DNA from: Pseudofulvibacter geojedonensis
Lineage (GTDB): Bacteria; Bacteroidota; Bacteroidia; Flavobacteriales; Flavobacteriaceae
Direction: 5' to 3'
Length of the DNA stretch: 64,000 nucleotides
NCBI RefSeq assembly: GCF_042675745.1
Contig: NZ_JBHTJM010000011.1
Location: 62,001 to 126,000 of the forward strand
The first letter of the stretch is position 1. Every line of letters starts with the position of its first letter. This document shows positions 17,587 to 28,000 of this stretch, piece by piece. Both the position numbers and the translations under genes were made by a program. The notes beneath the pieces were generated by a model that did not search any database, was not told the DNA's origin, and saw only the letters and a list, made by a program, of their open reading frames with translations.

Positions 17587-18171
17587 ATGAGAGAAGAAAT
17601 TTTAGAGAAAGCTGGAGAACTTTTTTTTAAAATAGGTTACAAAAGTGTAACAATGGATGATATTGCTAGTGAAATGGGAATATCAAAAAAAACTATTTAT
17701 AAGTTTTTTAAGAATAAAGAAGTTTTAATAGAAGAAAGTGTCAACCTAATGCATGAAGCTTGCCATCAAGTTATAGACACAATAACATCTCAGGGACATA
17801 ACCCTATAAAAGAAAATTTTGAAATTAAAAAAATGTTTAAAGAGATGTTTCAAAATGCTGACACCTCTCCTATTTATCAGCTAAAAAAGTATTACCCAAA
17901 AATCTACGACAGGGTAATGACTAAAGAAATGGTAGTTTTTCATGACTGTATTAAAAGCAATATAGAGAGAGGGATTGAGCAAGGTTTTTATAGAGATAAT
18001 ATAGATATAAACAATACTGTAAAGTTTTACTTTGCCTTAGTTTTTTATATACATGAGAACATGCCTATGAATGAAGTTCAAATAATAGAAATTCAGGCTT
18101 TAGAGTACCATACAAGAGCAATAGCTACAAACAAAGGTATTGACGAACTAAACAAACACCTAAATAATTAA
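17587..18171 (+). CDS. TetR/AcrR family transcriptional regulator
   Basis: 194 residues from the ATG at 17587 (MREEILEKAGELFF). ATGs at 17569 and 17572 would add a hydrophobic MMVFAF extension not usual for the family. The N-terminal helix-turn-helix is textbook TetR (about 10-50: YKSVTMDDIASEMGISKKTI, then YKFFKNKEVL). The C-terminal ligand domain is all-helical and not recognisable. It leads a TolC-MFP-RND efflux operon with only 33 bases to the next gene, so it most likely represses its own operon and is relieved by a pump substrate. The operator is not identified. Confidence 0.88.
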   Translation: MREEILEKAGELFFKIGYKSVTMDDIASEMGISKKTIYKFFKNKEVLIEESVNLMHEACHQVIDTITSQGHNPIKENFEIKKMFKEMFQNADTSPIYQLKKYYPKIYDRVMTKEMVVFHDCIKSNIERGIEQGFYRDNIDINNTVKFYFALVFYIHENMPMNEVQIIEIQALEYHTRAIATNKGIDELNKHLNN

Positions 18172-18204
18172 AAATTAATTTACTAACTCATCAAGCAAAA
18201 ACAG

Positions 18205-19524
18205 ATGAAAAAACACTTTTTATATTTTTTAAGTTTTTTATTGCTTAACGTTTCTTATGCACAAGAAGAAAACCTTCAGATTTCTTTAGAAGAAGCTGTA
18301 AACTATGCAATAGAAAACAACAGAGTTGCAAAAAATGCAGCTTTAGATATCGAAGCCGCTAAAAAGCAAAAATGGGAAACGACAGCAATAGGTTTACCAC
18401 AATTAAACGCAAAAATAGATTACCAGAATTGGCTTAAACAACAATTCGATGGAGTAGATTTTAATCAAGACGGAGTAATCGATTTTGGTGCTAAACAATC
18501 CATTAATGCAACAGCAACTCTTAGTCAAATGTTATTTGACGGGTCGTATTTAGTAGGTTTACAATCGGCAAAAGTGTTTTTAGAAATTTCTAAAAACGCT
18601 AAAGAAAAAACAGATTTAGAAATTAGAAAAGCCACTATTAATGCTTATAGTAATGTATTATTAGCAGAAGAGTCTTTAAACATCTACAACAACAATATTG
18701 ATGTTTTAACTAAAAACCTAAACGAAACCCAAGAAATTTTTAATAACGGATTAACCGAAGAAGAAAGTGTAGAACAATTACAAATTACTCTTAAACAATT
18801 AGAAAATGGTAGAAACAATGCTATAAGGTTAAAAGATATTGCGTATGAGATGTTAAACATAACTCTTGGAACTAACCTAAACACCAATGTAAAGCTAACC
18901 AACAACTTAGAAGACTTAGCTATGAAGCATACAGACTTAGCCATCCTGTCTTCAAATAATAATGTTGAAGATAACATTGATTATAAAATTGCAGCTAATG
19001 ATAAAAAATCTAAAGAACTGTTATTAAAATTAGAAAGAAGTAGAGCCTTACCTACTTTAAACGCGTTTGTTAATGGGTCTTATATTGGCAACAGTAACGA
19101 TTTTGATTTCTTAGACAGAGAAAAACAATGGATCGGAACTTCTTTATTTGGAGTAAGTTTAAATGTCCCTATATTCAGCTCTGGACAGTCGGGGGCAAGA
19201 AAACAAAGAGCAAAGATCAATTTAGAAAAAGCAGAAAATAATTTAACTGAGACTGAACAAAAATTAAAGTTTCAAATCGATTCTGCAAAAAGTAATTATC
19301 AATTTGCTATTGAAAAACACAATACTTCTAAAGAAAATTTAGCCTTAGCTGAACGTATTGAAAAGAAAAATCAAACTAAATACTTTGAGGGAATTGCAAC
19401 TAGTTTTGAGTTAAGACAAGCTCAACAACAACTATATAGTTCTCAACAAGAATACCTACAAGCTATGTTAGATGTTATTACCAACAAAGTAGAACTAGAA
19501 ACCATATTAAATCAAACAAAATAG
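18205..19524 (+). CDS. TolC-family outer membrane efflux protein
   Basis: 439 residues. Signal peptide 1-19 (LLNVSYAQ). It has two outer-membrane efflux protein repeats: the first begins LQISLEEAVNYAIENNRVAK, the second follows a central hinge near residue 270, each with long coiled-coil helices (NNLTETEQKLKFQIDSAKSN). The C-terminal segment EGIATSFELRQAQQQLYSSQ is typical. It forms the trimeric exit duct of the tripartite pump with the two genes downstream (gap 23 bases). Confidence 0.92.
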   Translation: MKKHFLYFLSFLLLNVSYAQEENLQISLEEAVNYAIENNRVAKNAALDIEAAKKQKWETTAIGLPQLNAKIDYQNWLKQQFDGVDFNQDGVIDFGAKQSINATATLSQMLFDGSYLVGLQSAKVFLEISKNAKEKTDLEIRKATINAYSNVLLAEESLNIYNNNIDVLTKNLNETQEIFNNGLTEEESVEQLQITLKQLENGRNNAIRLKDIAYEMLNITLGTNLNTNVKLTNNLEDLAMKHTDLAILSSNNNVEDNIDYKIAANDKKSKELLLKLERSRALPTLNAFVNGSYIGNSNDFDFLDREKQWIGTSLFGVSLNVPIFSSGQSGARKQRAKINLEKAENNLTETEQKLKFQIDSAKSNYQFAIEKHNTSKENLALAERIEKKNQTKYFEGIATSFELRQAQQQLYSSQQEYLQAMLDVITNKVELETILNQTK

Positions 19525-19547
19525 AATCAGCATTAAACTTATATAAA

Positions 19548-20729
19548 ATGAGAAAACTAACAACAATACTAATAGCAAGTCTACTTCTTGTTGCTTGCGG
19601 AAATAAGAATGAATCGATTGATTCTATTCTAGAATCAGGTAATCTAGAACAAATTAGACAGAAGAAAGCTGATTTAGATGTAAAAAAGCAAGAAATTTTA
19701 ACTCAATTAGATTTAGTTGAAGCTAAAATTAAAGAACTAGACCCTCAAGAAAAGATACCTTTAATAACTACTCTTAAAGCAGAACAAAAAGCCTTTACTC
19801 ATTATGTTGAACTACAAGGTAGTGTTAACACTAAGCAAAACTTAGTAATATTTCCGGAGTACTCAGGTGTTTTATCTAAAGTATATGTAAAAGAGGGACA
19901 GAAAGTATCTAAAGGTCAGACTCTTGCTAAAATTGACGATGGAGGCTTAAGTCAGCAATTAGCTCAATTACAAATTCAAGCTGATCTAGCTAAAACTACT
20001 TATGAGCGTCAAAAGAGATTATGGGATCAGAAAATAGGCTCAGAAATACAGTATTTACAAGCAAAATCTAGTTATGAAGCGCAACAAAGAGCTGTAAACC
20101 AATTACAACAACAAATTGGTAAAACTGTTGTAAGAGCCCCTTTTTCTGGAACTATTGACGATGTAATTACTGAACAAGGAAGCGTAGTAGCTCCTGGACA
20201 GTCACAATTATTCAGGATCGTTAACTTACAAAACATGTATATTGAAACAGATGTTCCAGAAAGTTATATCAGTAATGTTACGCCAGGTAAAGAAGTGAAA
20301 GTAGAGTTGCCTATTTTAGGCAAAACTATAGACGCTACTGTGCGTCAAGCAGGTAGCTTTATCAACCCAGCAAACAGAACTTTTAAAATAGAAGTTGCAG
20401 TTCCTAACAAGGATAATGCTATTAAGCCTAACTTAACTGCTAAACTTAAAATAAACGATTATACCAACAAGGAAGCTATATTAATCCCTCAAAGTATTAT
20501 TTCAGAAAACGCAGAAGGAGATCAATACGTTTATATCATTACAGATAGAAATCAAAAAAAGGCCAAAGCTAAACGTGTGATAATTAAAACAGGTAAAACA
20601 CAAGGTGATTACATTGAGGTATTATCTGGTTTGAAAAACGGAGATGAAATTATTGAAGAAGGAGCAAGAAGTGTTAAAGACGGACAAGAGGTTAAAATTC
20701 TTGTTATTCCTACAACTAACGAAAAATAA
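19548..20729 (+). CDS. RND efflux periplasmic adaptor (membrane fusion lipoprotein)
   Basis: 393 residues. Lipoprotein signal with lipobox LLVAC (Cys17), so it is anchored by a lipid. A short coiled coil (about 30-68) is followed by the split lipoyl domain (SKVYVKEGQKVSKGQTLAKI and TVVRAPFSGTIDDVITEQGS), the hairpin between its halves, a beta-barrel domain and the membrane-proximal domain ending near residue 390. It links the RND pump to the TolC duct. Five bases separate its stop from the pump gene. Confidence 0.92.
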   Translation: MRKLTTILIASLLLVACGNKNESIDSILESGNLEQIRQKKADLDVKKQEILTQLDLVEAKIKELDPQEKIPLITTLKAEQKAFTHYVELQGSVNTKQNLVIFPEYSGVLSKVYVKEGQKVSKGQTLAKIDDGGLSQQLAQLQIQADLAKTTYERQKRLWDQKIGSEIQYLQAKSSYEAQQRAVNQLQQQIGKTVVRAPFSGTIDDVITEQGSVVAPGQSQLFRIVNLQNMYIETDVPESYISNVTPGKEVKVELPILGKTIDATVRQAGSFINPANRTFKIEVAVPNKDNAIKPNLTAKLKINDYTNKEAILIPQSIISENAEGDQYVYIITDRNQKKAKAKRVIIKTGKTQGDYIEVLSGLKNGDEIIEEGARSVKDGQEVKILVIPTTNEK

Positions 20730-20734
20730 GATCG

Positions 20735-23700
20735 ATGTCAGATAAACAAAAGAAAGTAAACAAAGAGTTTGGCTTATCTTCTTGGGCTATTAACAACAAA
20801 ACAACCATGTATGTGTTGATTTTGTTAATATTAATTCTTGGTGGTAGTGCCTACTTTAGCATGCCTAGAGAAAACTTCCCAGAGATAAAGGAAACTAAAA
20901 TTTATATCAGCTCTATATATCCGGGAAACACAGCTGAAGATATTGAAAAACTAATTACTGATCCAATTGAAGACCGATTAAAAACGGTATCTAATGTGGT
21001 AGAAATAACCTCTACTTCTCAAGAAGATTATTCTATAGTTATAGTTGAGTTTGATGAAAACATCACTGTTGATGCAGCTAAACAAAAGGTAAAAGACGAA
21101 GTAGATTCTGAAACAGCTAGTGAAGATTGGCCAACATTTAACGGAGCAAAGGTAGAACCTAATGTGTTCGACTTAAGTATGTCTGAAGAAATGCCAATTC
21201 TAAACATTAATATCTCTGGAGATTATCCGGTTGATAAGTTAAAAGAATATGGTGAATATTTAGAGGATGAAATTGAAAGCTTGTTAGAGATTAAACAGGT
21301 AGATATTCGTGGTGCCCAAGAAAAAGAAGTTGAGGTTGCTGTAGACATCTATAAAATGATGGCTGCTCAGGTAAGTTTTAATGATGTTGTAACAGCAATC
21401 AACAATGGTAATGCTACCATGTCTGCCGGTAACTTAATTACTAGCGGACAAAGACGTACTATTAGAATTACTGGAGAAATTGAAAAACCAGAAGAACTTG
21501 AGAATTTTGTTGTAAAATCAGAAAGAAACAATCCAATCTACTTAAGAGATATAGCTAAAGTTACTTTTAAGGACGAAGACAAAACAACTTATGCAAGAGA
21601 ATTTGGAGAACCTGTTGTAATGTTAGACGTAAAAAAGAGATCGGGTAAAAACATGGTAGCTGCAGCAGATCAAATACAAGTAATTGTAAAAGATGCCGTC
21701 GAAAATGTTTTTCCTCAAGATCTTAAGGTTACCATTACTAACGACCAATCTTCAAAAACTATTGGTCAGGTAGACGATTTAGTAAACAATATCATTTTTG
21801 GTATTATACTGGTTGTTACTGTATTAATGTTCTTTTTAGGATTTAAAAATGCCTTATTCGTTGGGTTTGCTATTCCTATGTCGATGTTTATGTCTTTAAT
21901 GATATTGAACACATTAGGTTATACAATGAACACCATGATTCTTTTCGGATTAATTATGGGGTTAGGAATGTTAGTAGACAACGGTATTGTTGTTGTAGAA
22001 AATGTGTATCGTTTAATGGATGAGGAAGGAATGAGTCGTCTAGAAGCTGCTAAAAAAGGTATTGGAGAGATTGCCTTCCCAATTATTATTTCAACAGCTA
22101 CTACTGTTGCGGCATTTATTCCGTTAGGAATGTGGCCAGGAGTAATGGGACAATTTATGATTTATTTCCCAGTAACACTTTCGGTTGTATTAGGATCTTC
22201 GTTATTCGTAGCCATCTTCTTTAATTCGGTATTAGTATCGCAATTCATGACAACAGAAGATAAAGATATGCCATTAAAAAACATGATCCGTATTTCTGCC
22301 ATAGTAGGTGGTATCGGATTGTTAATTTTGTTTTTTGGAGGAGCTTACAGAGGTTTAGGAACTTTAATGGCTGTTACAGTTATTATGCTTTGGGCTTATC
22401 GTTTATTTCTTAGAGGTTGGGCCAACGGATTCCAAAATAAGATCTTACCTGTTTGGGAGCGTTTTTATGAGAGGGTATTGCGTTATTCTTTATCTGGAAG
22501 AAAACCAATAGTAATTGCTTTTGGAACTTTTGCATTACTTATTTTAGCTTTTATGGGGTTCGGAGCGTCTGTTGGAAGTCAGCGTACAAAAGTTGAGTTC
22601 TTCCCAGATAATACACCTAACCAAATTATTGCATACATAGAGTATCCTGAAGGAACAGATATTGAAAAAACGAATGCAATTACTAAAGAGGTAGAAGAAC
22701 GAATGTATGCAGTTATTAATGAAGCTGCTTACATGAAAGGAGATTTTAACTTCTTAACAGAAAGTGCCGTATCTCAGGTTGGTGAAGGAGCAGGAAACCC
22801 ACAAACAGACGGTGGTTCTGCAGCAGAAATGCCTCATAGAGGTAAAATTACGGCTTCAATGCGTGAATACAAATTTAGAGATGGTGCTGACAGTAATGAG
22901 CTATTGAAGAAAGTTCAAGAAGCTTTAAAGGACATCTATCCAGGAGTATCAATTTCTGTAGAAAAAGATGCTGTAGGTCCGCCAGCAGGTTATCCTATTA
23001 ACGTAGAATTAGAAGGAAAAGACTATGCTGAGCTGATTAACACAGCAGAAAAAATGAAAGACTTTATTAATTCTAAAAACATTCAGGGAATAGATGAATT
23101 AAAGATTGATGTTAATAAATCTAAACCATCAATGAAAGTTGAGGTAGATCGTAAAAAAGCTGGAGAACTAGGTGTTTCTGCCGGACAAGTAGGCCAGCAA
23201 TTACGTAATTCAATTTTTGGTGCCAAAGCAGGTGTTTACAAAAAAGCTGGAGAAGATTACGATATTTATGTTCGCTTTAATAAAGACAACAGATACAACA
23301 CTAGTGCTATCTTTAATCAAAAGATTACGTTTAGAGATATGGCTTCAGGTCAGATTAAAGAAATTCCTGTTTCTGCTGTTGCAAAACAAACTAATGCGTC
23401 TGGCTTTAGTGCTATAAAGCATAAAGATACCGAGCGTGTGGTTACATTATATTCTGCATTAGCTCCAGGTTTTACTGATGCCCAAGCTATTGTTACTCAG
23501 ATACAAAATGAAATGCAAAACTTTACAGATAAACCTGATGGAGTAAAAATAGATTATACCGGTCAGATAGAAGAGCAGAACAAGCAGATGGCATTCTTAA
23601 TGGGGGCTTTCTTTGCAGGTTTAGGCTTAATATTCTTTATTTTAATATTCCAATTTAATTCGGTTTCTAAACCAGCTATAATTATGTTAGCTATTTTCTT

Positions 23701-24214
23701 AAGTTTAATTGGTGTATTTGGAGGAATAGTTGCTACTGGTAGTGCCTTTGTTATTATGATGACTATGATGGGGATTATATCTTTAGCAGGTATTGTTGTA
23801 AACAATGGAGTTGTGTTATTAGATTATACTCAGCTTTTAATAGATAGAAAAAAAGTTGAAAACGATATAGCTGATGAAGATTATTTAGAAAACAATGATT
23901 TATTAGATGCTATAGTTAAAGGAGGTAAAGCAAGGTTACGCCCGGTGTTACTAACAGCTATTACAACTATACTTGGATTAATCCCTTTAGCAACTGGTTT
24001 AAATATTAACTTCTTTACTTTATTTAGTGAGTTCAATCCGCATATATATGTGGGAGGAGATAATGTTATTTTCTGGGGGCCTTTAGCTTGGACAGTAATT
24101 TACGGATTATTCATTGCTACTTTCCTAACTTTAATAGTTGTACCTATTTTATTCTACTTGGTAAGCAAGTTAAAAATGTGGTTGCATAAAAAGAAATTAG
24201 CTAGAATAGCTTAA
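20735..24214 (+). CDS. RND multidrug efflux permease with two extra transmembrane helices
   Basis: 1159 residues, about 110 longer than AcrB-type pumps. The RND pattern is clear: TM1 near 20-38 (TMYVLILLILILGGSAYF), a porter loop, TM4 with GLGMLVDNGIVVVENVYR, a second porter loop, and TM10 with GIVVNNGVVLLDY. The proton-relay positions read Asp-Asn in TM4 and Asn-Asn in TM10 instead of the Asp-Asp and Lys of AcrB, as in the SwrC/YerP-like branch as I know it. Between TM6 and TM7 there are two added hydrophobic segments (about 520-540 and 541-560), which account for part of the excess length. It is the last gene of the tetR operon and ends in a bidirectional terminator. Confidence 0.93.
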   Translation: MSDKQKKVNKEFGLSSWAINNKTTMYVLILLILILGGSAYFSMPRENFPEIKETKIYISSIYPGNTAEDIEKLITDPIEDRLKTVSNVVEITSTSQEDYSIVIVEFDENITVDAAKQKVKDEVDSETASEDWPTFNGAKVEPNVFDLSMSEEMPILNINISGDYPVDKLKEYGEYLEDEIESLLEIKQVDIRGAQEKEVEVAVDIYKMMAAQVSFNDVVTAINNGNATMSAGNLITSGQRRTIRITGEIEKPEELENFVVKSERNNPIYLRDIAKVTFKDEDKTTYAREFGEPVVMLDVKKRSGKNMVAAADQIQVIVKDAVENVFPQDLKVTITNDQSSKTIGQVDDLVNNIIFGIILVVTVLMFFLGFKNALFVGFAIPMSMFMSLMILNTLGYTMNTMILFGLIMGLGMLVDNGIVVVENVYRLMDEEGMSRLEAAKKGIGEIAFPIIISTATTVAAFIPLGMWPGVMGQFMIYFPVTLSVVLGSSLFVAIFFNSVLVSQFMTTEDKDMPLKNMIRISAIVGGIGLLILFFGGAYRGLGTLMAVTVIMLWAYRLFLRGWANGFQNKILPVWERFYERVLRYSLSGRKPIVIAFGTFALLILAFMGFGASVGSQRTKVEFFPDNTPNQIIAYIEYPEGTDIEKTNAITKEVEERMYAVINEAAYMKGDFNFLTESAVSQVGEGAGNPQTDGGSAAEMPHRGKITASMREYKFRDGADSNELLKKVQEALKDIYPGVSISVEKDAVGPPAGYPINVELEGKDYAELINTAEKMKDFINSKNIQGIDELKIDVNKSKPSMKVEVDRKKAGELGVSAGQVGQQLRNSIFGAKAGVYKKAGEDYDIYVRFNKDNRYNTSAIFNQKITFRDMASGQIKEIPVSAVAKQTNASGFSAIKHKDTERVVTLYSALAPGFTDAQAIVTQIQNEMQNFTDKPDGVKIDYTGQIEEQNKQMAFLMGAFFAGLGLIFFILIFQFNSVSKPAIIMLAIFLSLIGVFGGIVATGSAFVIMMTMMGIISLAGIVVNNGVVLLDYTQLLIDRKKVENDIADEDYLENNDLLDAIVKGGKARLRPVLLTAITTILGLIPLATGLNINFFTLFSEFNPHIYVGGDNVIFWGPLAWTVIYGLFIATFLTLIVVPILFYLVSKLKMWLHKKKLARIA

Positions 24215-24218
24215 CAAT

Positions 24219-24250
24219 AAAAAAGCTCGAGAATATTCTCGAGCTTTTTT
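24219..24250. terminator. Bidirectional terminator between the RND pump and sod
   Basis: A perfect 32-base palindrome: AAAAAAGCTCGAGAAT followed by its reverse complement, ending in six T. It serves both convergent genes. Confidence 0.92.
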
Positions 24251-24269
24251 ATTTAATATCTAAAACTAA

Positions 24270-24878
24270 TTACTTAGCTTCTGCATATCTTCTTTCAACT
24301 TCGTTCCAGTTAATTACTTTAAAAAATGCATCAATATAATCTGGACGACGGTTTTGGTAGTTTAAGTAGTAAGCATGTTCCCATACATCTAACCCTAAAA
24401 TAGGCGTTCCACCACAAGTAACACCTGGCATTAACGGATTATCTTGATTTGGTGTAGAACAAACTTCTACCTTACCTCCTTTATGTACACATAACCAAGC
24501 CCATCCTGAACCAAACTGAGTAGCTGCAGCCTTAGAGAAAGCATCTATAAAAGCTTCTTTAGAACCAAACTCTGCTTCAATAGCATCCTTTAATTCTCCA
24601 GATAAATAGCCTCTATCTTCCGGGTTCATTACAGTCCAAAATAATGAGTGGTTATAAAAACCTCCTCCATTATTTCTAACCCCCATATTGTTCATATCTA
24701 AATTGGTTAAGATATCTTCAATAGACTTCCCTTCTAAGTCAGTTCCTTCTATTGCTCCATTTAATTTAGTAGTATATCCATTATGGTGCTTAGAGTGGTG
24801 TATCTCCATTGTTCTAGCATCGATATGTGGTTCTAATGCGTCATATGCATAACCTAATTTTGGTAATTCAAAAGCCAT
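24270..24878 (-). CDS. sodA: Superoxide dismutase, Mn-type of the Fe/Mn family
   Basis: 202 residues, normal length, no signal peptide, so cytoplasmic. Metal ligands are His27, His77, Asp164 and His168 (in LGLDVWEHAYYLNYQNRRPD). The second-sphere Gln is Gln145 in STPNQDNPL and the region before the second ligand is NGGGFYNH, both of the manganese type; Fe/Mn cambialism cannot be excluded. It converts superoxide to peroxide and oxygen. Single gene, convergent with the efflux operon. Confidence 0.95.
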   Translation of the reverse strand: MAFELPKLGYAYDALEPHIDARTMEIHHSKHHNGYTTKLNGAIEGTDLEGKSIEDILTNLDMNNMGVRNNGGGFYNHSLFWTVMNPEDRGYLSGELKDAIEAEFGSKEAFIDAFSKAAATQFGSGWAWLCVHKGGKVEVCSTPNQDNPLMPGVTCGGTPILGLDVWEHAYYLNYQNRRPDYIDAFFKVINWNEVERRYAEAK

Positions 24879-24916
24879 AATATTGTTATTTAGTTGTTAT
24901 TATTTTTAAGATCATC

Positions 24917-24924
24917 CAAATTTA
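24917..24924 (-). promoter_or_regulatory. Candidate -7 element for sodA
   Basis: The minus strand reads TAAATTTG (exact TAnnTTTG), 38 bases before the ATG. No TTG at the expected -33. Confidence 0.38.
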
Positions 24925-24980
24925 CAAAAACAAACAAATAATCTATGACCATTTAGAATAAATACTATTGATGATATCAT

Positions 24981-24988
24981 TAAGTTTG
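24981..24988 (+). promoter_or_regulatory. Candidate -7 element for the AddA-like gene
   Basis: TAAGTTTG (exact TAnnTTTG), 26 bases before the ATG. No well-placed -33 element. Confidence 0.33.
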
Positions 24989-25014
24989 TATATTGCTTCT
25001 ATTAATTCACCAAA

Positions 25015-28000
25015 ATGAGAAATAACTCTTTTACTATATATAATGCTTCTGCAGGATCTGGAAAAACTTACACACTTGTTAAACAATACTTAAAAACAGT
25101 TCTAAAATCTAATTTTAATAATTACTTTAAATACATTTTAGCAATTACTTTTACCAATAAAGCTGTTGCCGAAATGAAAAATAGAATTCTTGATGCTCTT
25201 CAAGAGTTTTCTAACAAAGATATTATTAACTACCCTTCTCCTCTATTTACTGAACTTGCATCAGAACTAAATATTACTCCAGAAAAATTACAACAAAAAT
25301 CGACTAAAGTATACAATGCTATTATTAACAATTACGCTGCTTTTGATGTTGTTACTATAGACACCTTTACCCACAGAATTATACGCACTTTTGCATTTGA
25401 TTTAAAAATTCCCCAAAATTTTGAAGTCGCTTTAGATACTGAAGAAATACTCTCACAAGCAGTTAATAACTTAATTGATAAAATTGGCACTGACAAAGAA
25501 CTTACTAATACACTACTAAACTACACTTTACAGAAGACAGACGACGATAAAAGTTGGGATATTAGCTTAGACCTTAATAAAACAGCCAAGCTTTTATTAA
25601 ATGAAAACGATATATATAATTTAGATTTACTAAAAAACAAATCTTTATCAGACTTTGATAATCTTAACAAATTAATTACACAAAAAATTAACTCTAATGA
25701 AACAGAATTACAGTCTACCGTTTCTGATTTGCTAGATTTATTTAAACATAACGGGATTACCAAACAAGCTTTCTCTGGAGGTCATCTTTTTAATTACTTT
25801 AACAATCTAAAAGAAAAAAAGTATCCGAAAAACTTTGATGCTGCATGGCAAAAAAAACTTGTAAACAATGAACCTTTATACTCTAAAAAAACAGAGTCTT
25901 TTATGGCTGAGTGGGTAGACAGTAACCAACAACATATTGCCGATACTTTTATTAAAACCAAGGTGTTATATTACGAATTATCATTTCTAGATAATTTTAA
26001 AAAACATCTTATCCCTCTATCGGTTTTAAATTTAATTTACAAAGAATTAGAATTACTAAAAGAAGATCAGAACATTGTTCTTATTTCTGAATTCAATAGA
26101 ATAATTGCATCAGAAATTAAAGGCCAACCTGCTCCTTTTATTTACGAACGTATTGGTGAGCGTTATCAAAATTACTTTATTGATGAATTTCAAGACACCT
26201 CAATCATGCAGTGGGAAAACTTAATTCCTTTAACAGAAAACGCATTGATAAATGAGGCTGAAACAAACAATCAGCATTCATTACTTTTAGTGGGAGACGC
26301 CAAGCAATCTATTTACAGATGGAGAGGCGGAAAGCCAGAACAATTTATTTCTTTATACGAAGGAAACACTCCTTTTTACATAAAATCAAATGTTAAAAAC
26401 CTAGACACTAATTACAGAAGTTACAGTGAAGTTATAGCGTTTAATAATGAGTTTTTTAGTTATCTAGCAAATTATTTTTCAAACTCAACACACCAAGACT
26501 TATATCAAATAGGAAACCAACAAAAAAGCAATTCTAAAAAGGGAGGCTATGTAAATATTAATTTTATTGACAACCTTAAAAGCGAAGAAGCTTCAAGTGC
26601 CTATCAATTAAAAACACTTGAAACTATTAACGAAGTTTTAGAGTTAGGATTCGAAAAAAAAGATATTTGTATCATAACCCGAAAAAAAGCTGATGGCATA
26701 AGCTTGGCAGACTACCTTACTGAAAATGGCATTGAAATAACTTCATCTGAAACTTTGCTTTTAAACAAAAATGAAGAAATTAATTTTATTATTAATCTTT
26801 TACATTTTTTAATTCAACCTAACAATAAAACACATCAAATTGACATACTTTTTTTCTTATATAATCACCTTCAAATAAGAGAAGAAGAGCATAGTTTTTA
26901 TCAAAAATTTATTTCTTTTTCTATTGATGATTTTTTTATCAACTTATGCAACGACTATAAAATTATTTTTAATTACGAGCAAACAAGAACGCTTCCTCTT
27001 TATGAACTTATTGAAAGTATTATAAGATCTTTTAATTTAATAGAAACAAACTCTTCTAATGCCTATTTACAGTACTTTTTAGATGAAGTCCATACTTTTT
27101 CTACTAGAAAAACTTCTGGAATAATTGGTTTTATTGAATACTGGAATCAAAACAATCATAAACTAAGCATTGTTGCTCCAGAAAACAACAATGCCGTTAC
27201 AATTATGACTATACATAAATCTAAAGGCTTAGAGTTTCCTGTAATTATATTCCCCTTTGCAGATTTAGACATTTACCAAGAAATAGAGCCTAAAGTTTGG
27301 TTGCCGATAAAAGCAGAAGAATACCTCGGATTTGACAAAGCTTATATTGGTTTTAACAAAAACACTCAGAATTACTCAGATGCTGGACTTCTTTTGTCTC
27401 AAGAAAAAAATACTCAATTAGAATTAGACAATACCAACCTCTTATATGTTGCACTAACTAGAGCTAAAGAACAATTGTATATTATATCTAAAAAAAGTAT
27501 TGATAATAATGGTAATGTTAAAGAAAATACTTATTCTGGGTTCTTTATAAATTATTTAAAAAATAAACATTATTGGAACGAAGAGAAAAAACAATATGAG
27601 TTTGGGCAACCTATAAAACTATCTAAAAAAACAATTACACAAACTTCTAATCAGCTTCCTTATATTTCTTCCTCTAGAAAGGAACACAATTTATCTATCA
27701 TTACTAAATCTGGTTACTTATGGGATAGTGAACAAGAAAAAGCAATAGAAAGAGGTAATTTAATTCATCATTTACTATCAAAAATAACCTATCAACATGA
27801 TATTGATTATGCTTTTAATGAATGTATTTCTGAAGGAGTTATCAGTTCTTCACAAATGGATGAGATAAAGCCAATAATTACTCAATTAGTTACTAAATCT
27901 TCTGCTTCTGAATATTTTACTAACAAATATGGTGTCTATACCGAAAAAGAAATTATAACTCCAAACGGCTCTATTCTAATTCCTGACAGGATTGTATACA

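Noticed and set aside
17569..17587. Upstream ATG starts (17569, 17572) for the TetR regulator
   Set aside because: They add a hydrophobic MMVFAF stretch foreign to the family; the ATG at 17587 gives the usual N-terminus.
23217..23417. Frame inside the RND pump gene on the same strand
   Set aside because: Shadow of the pump gene in another frame, no start support.
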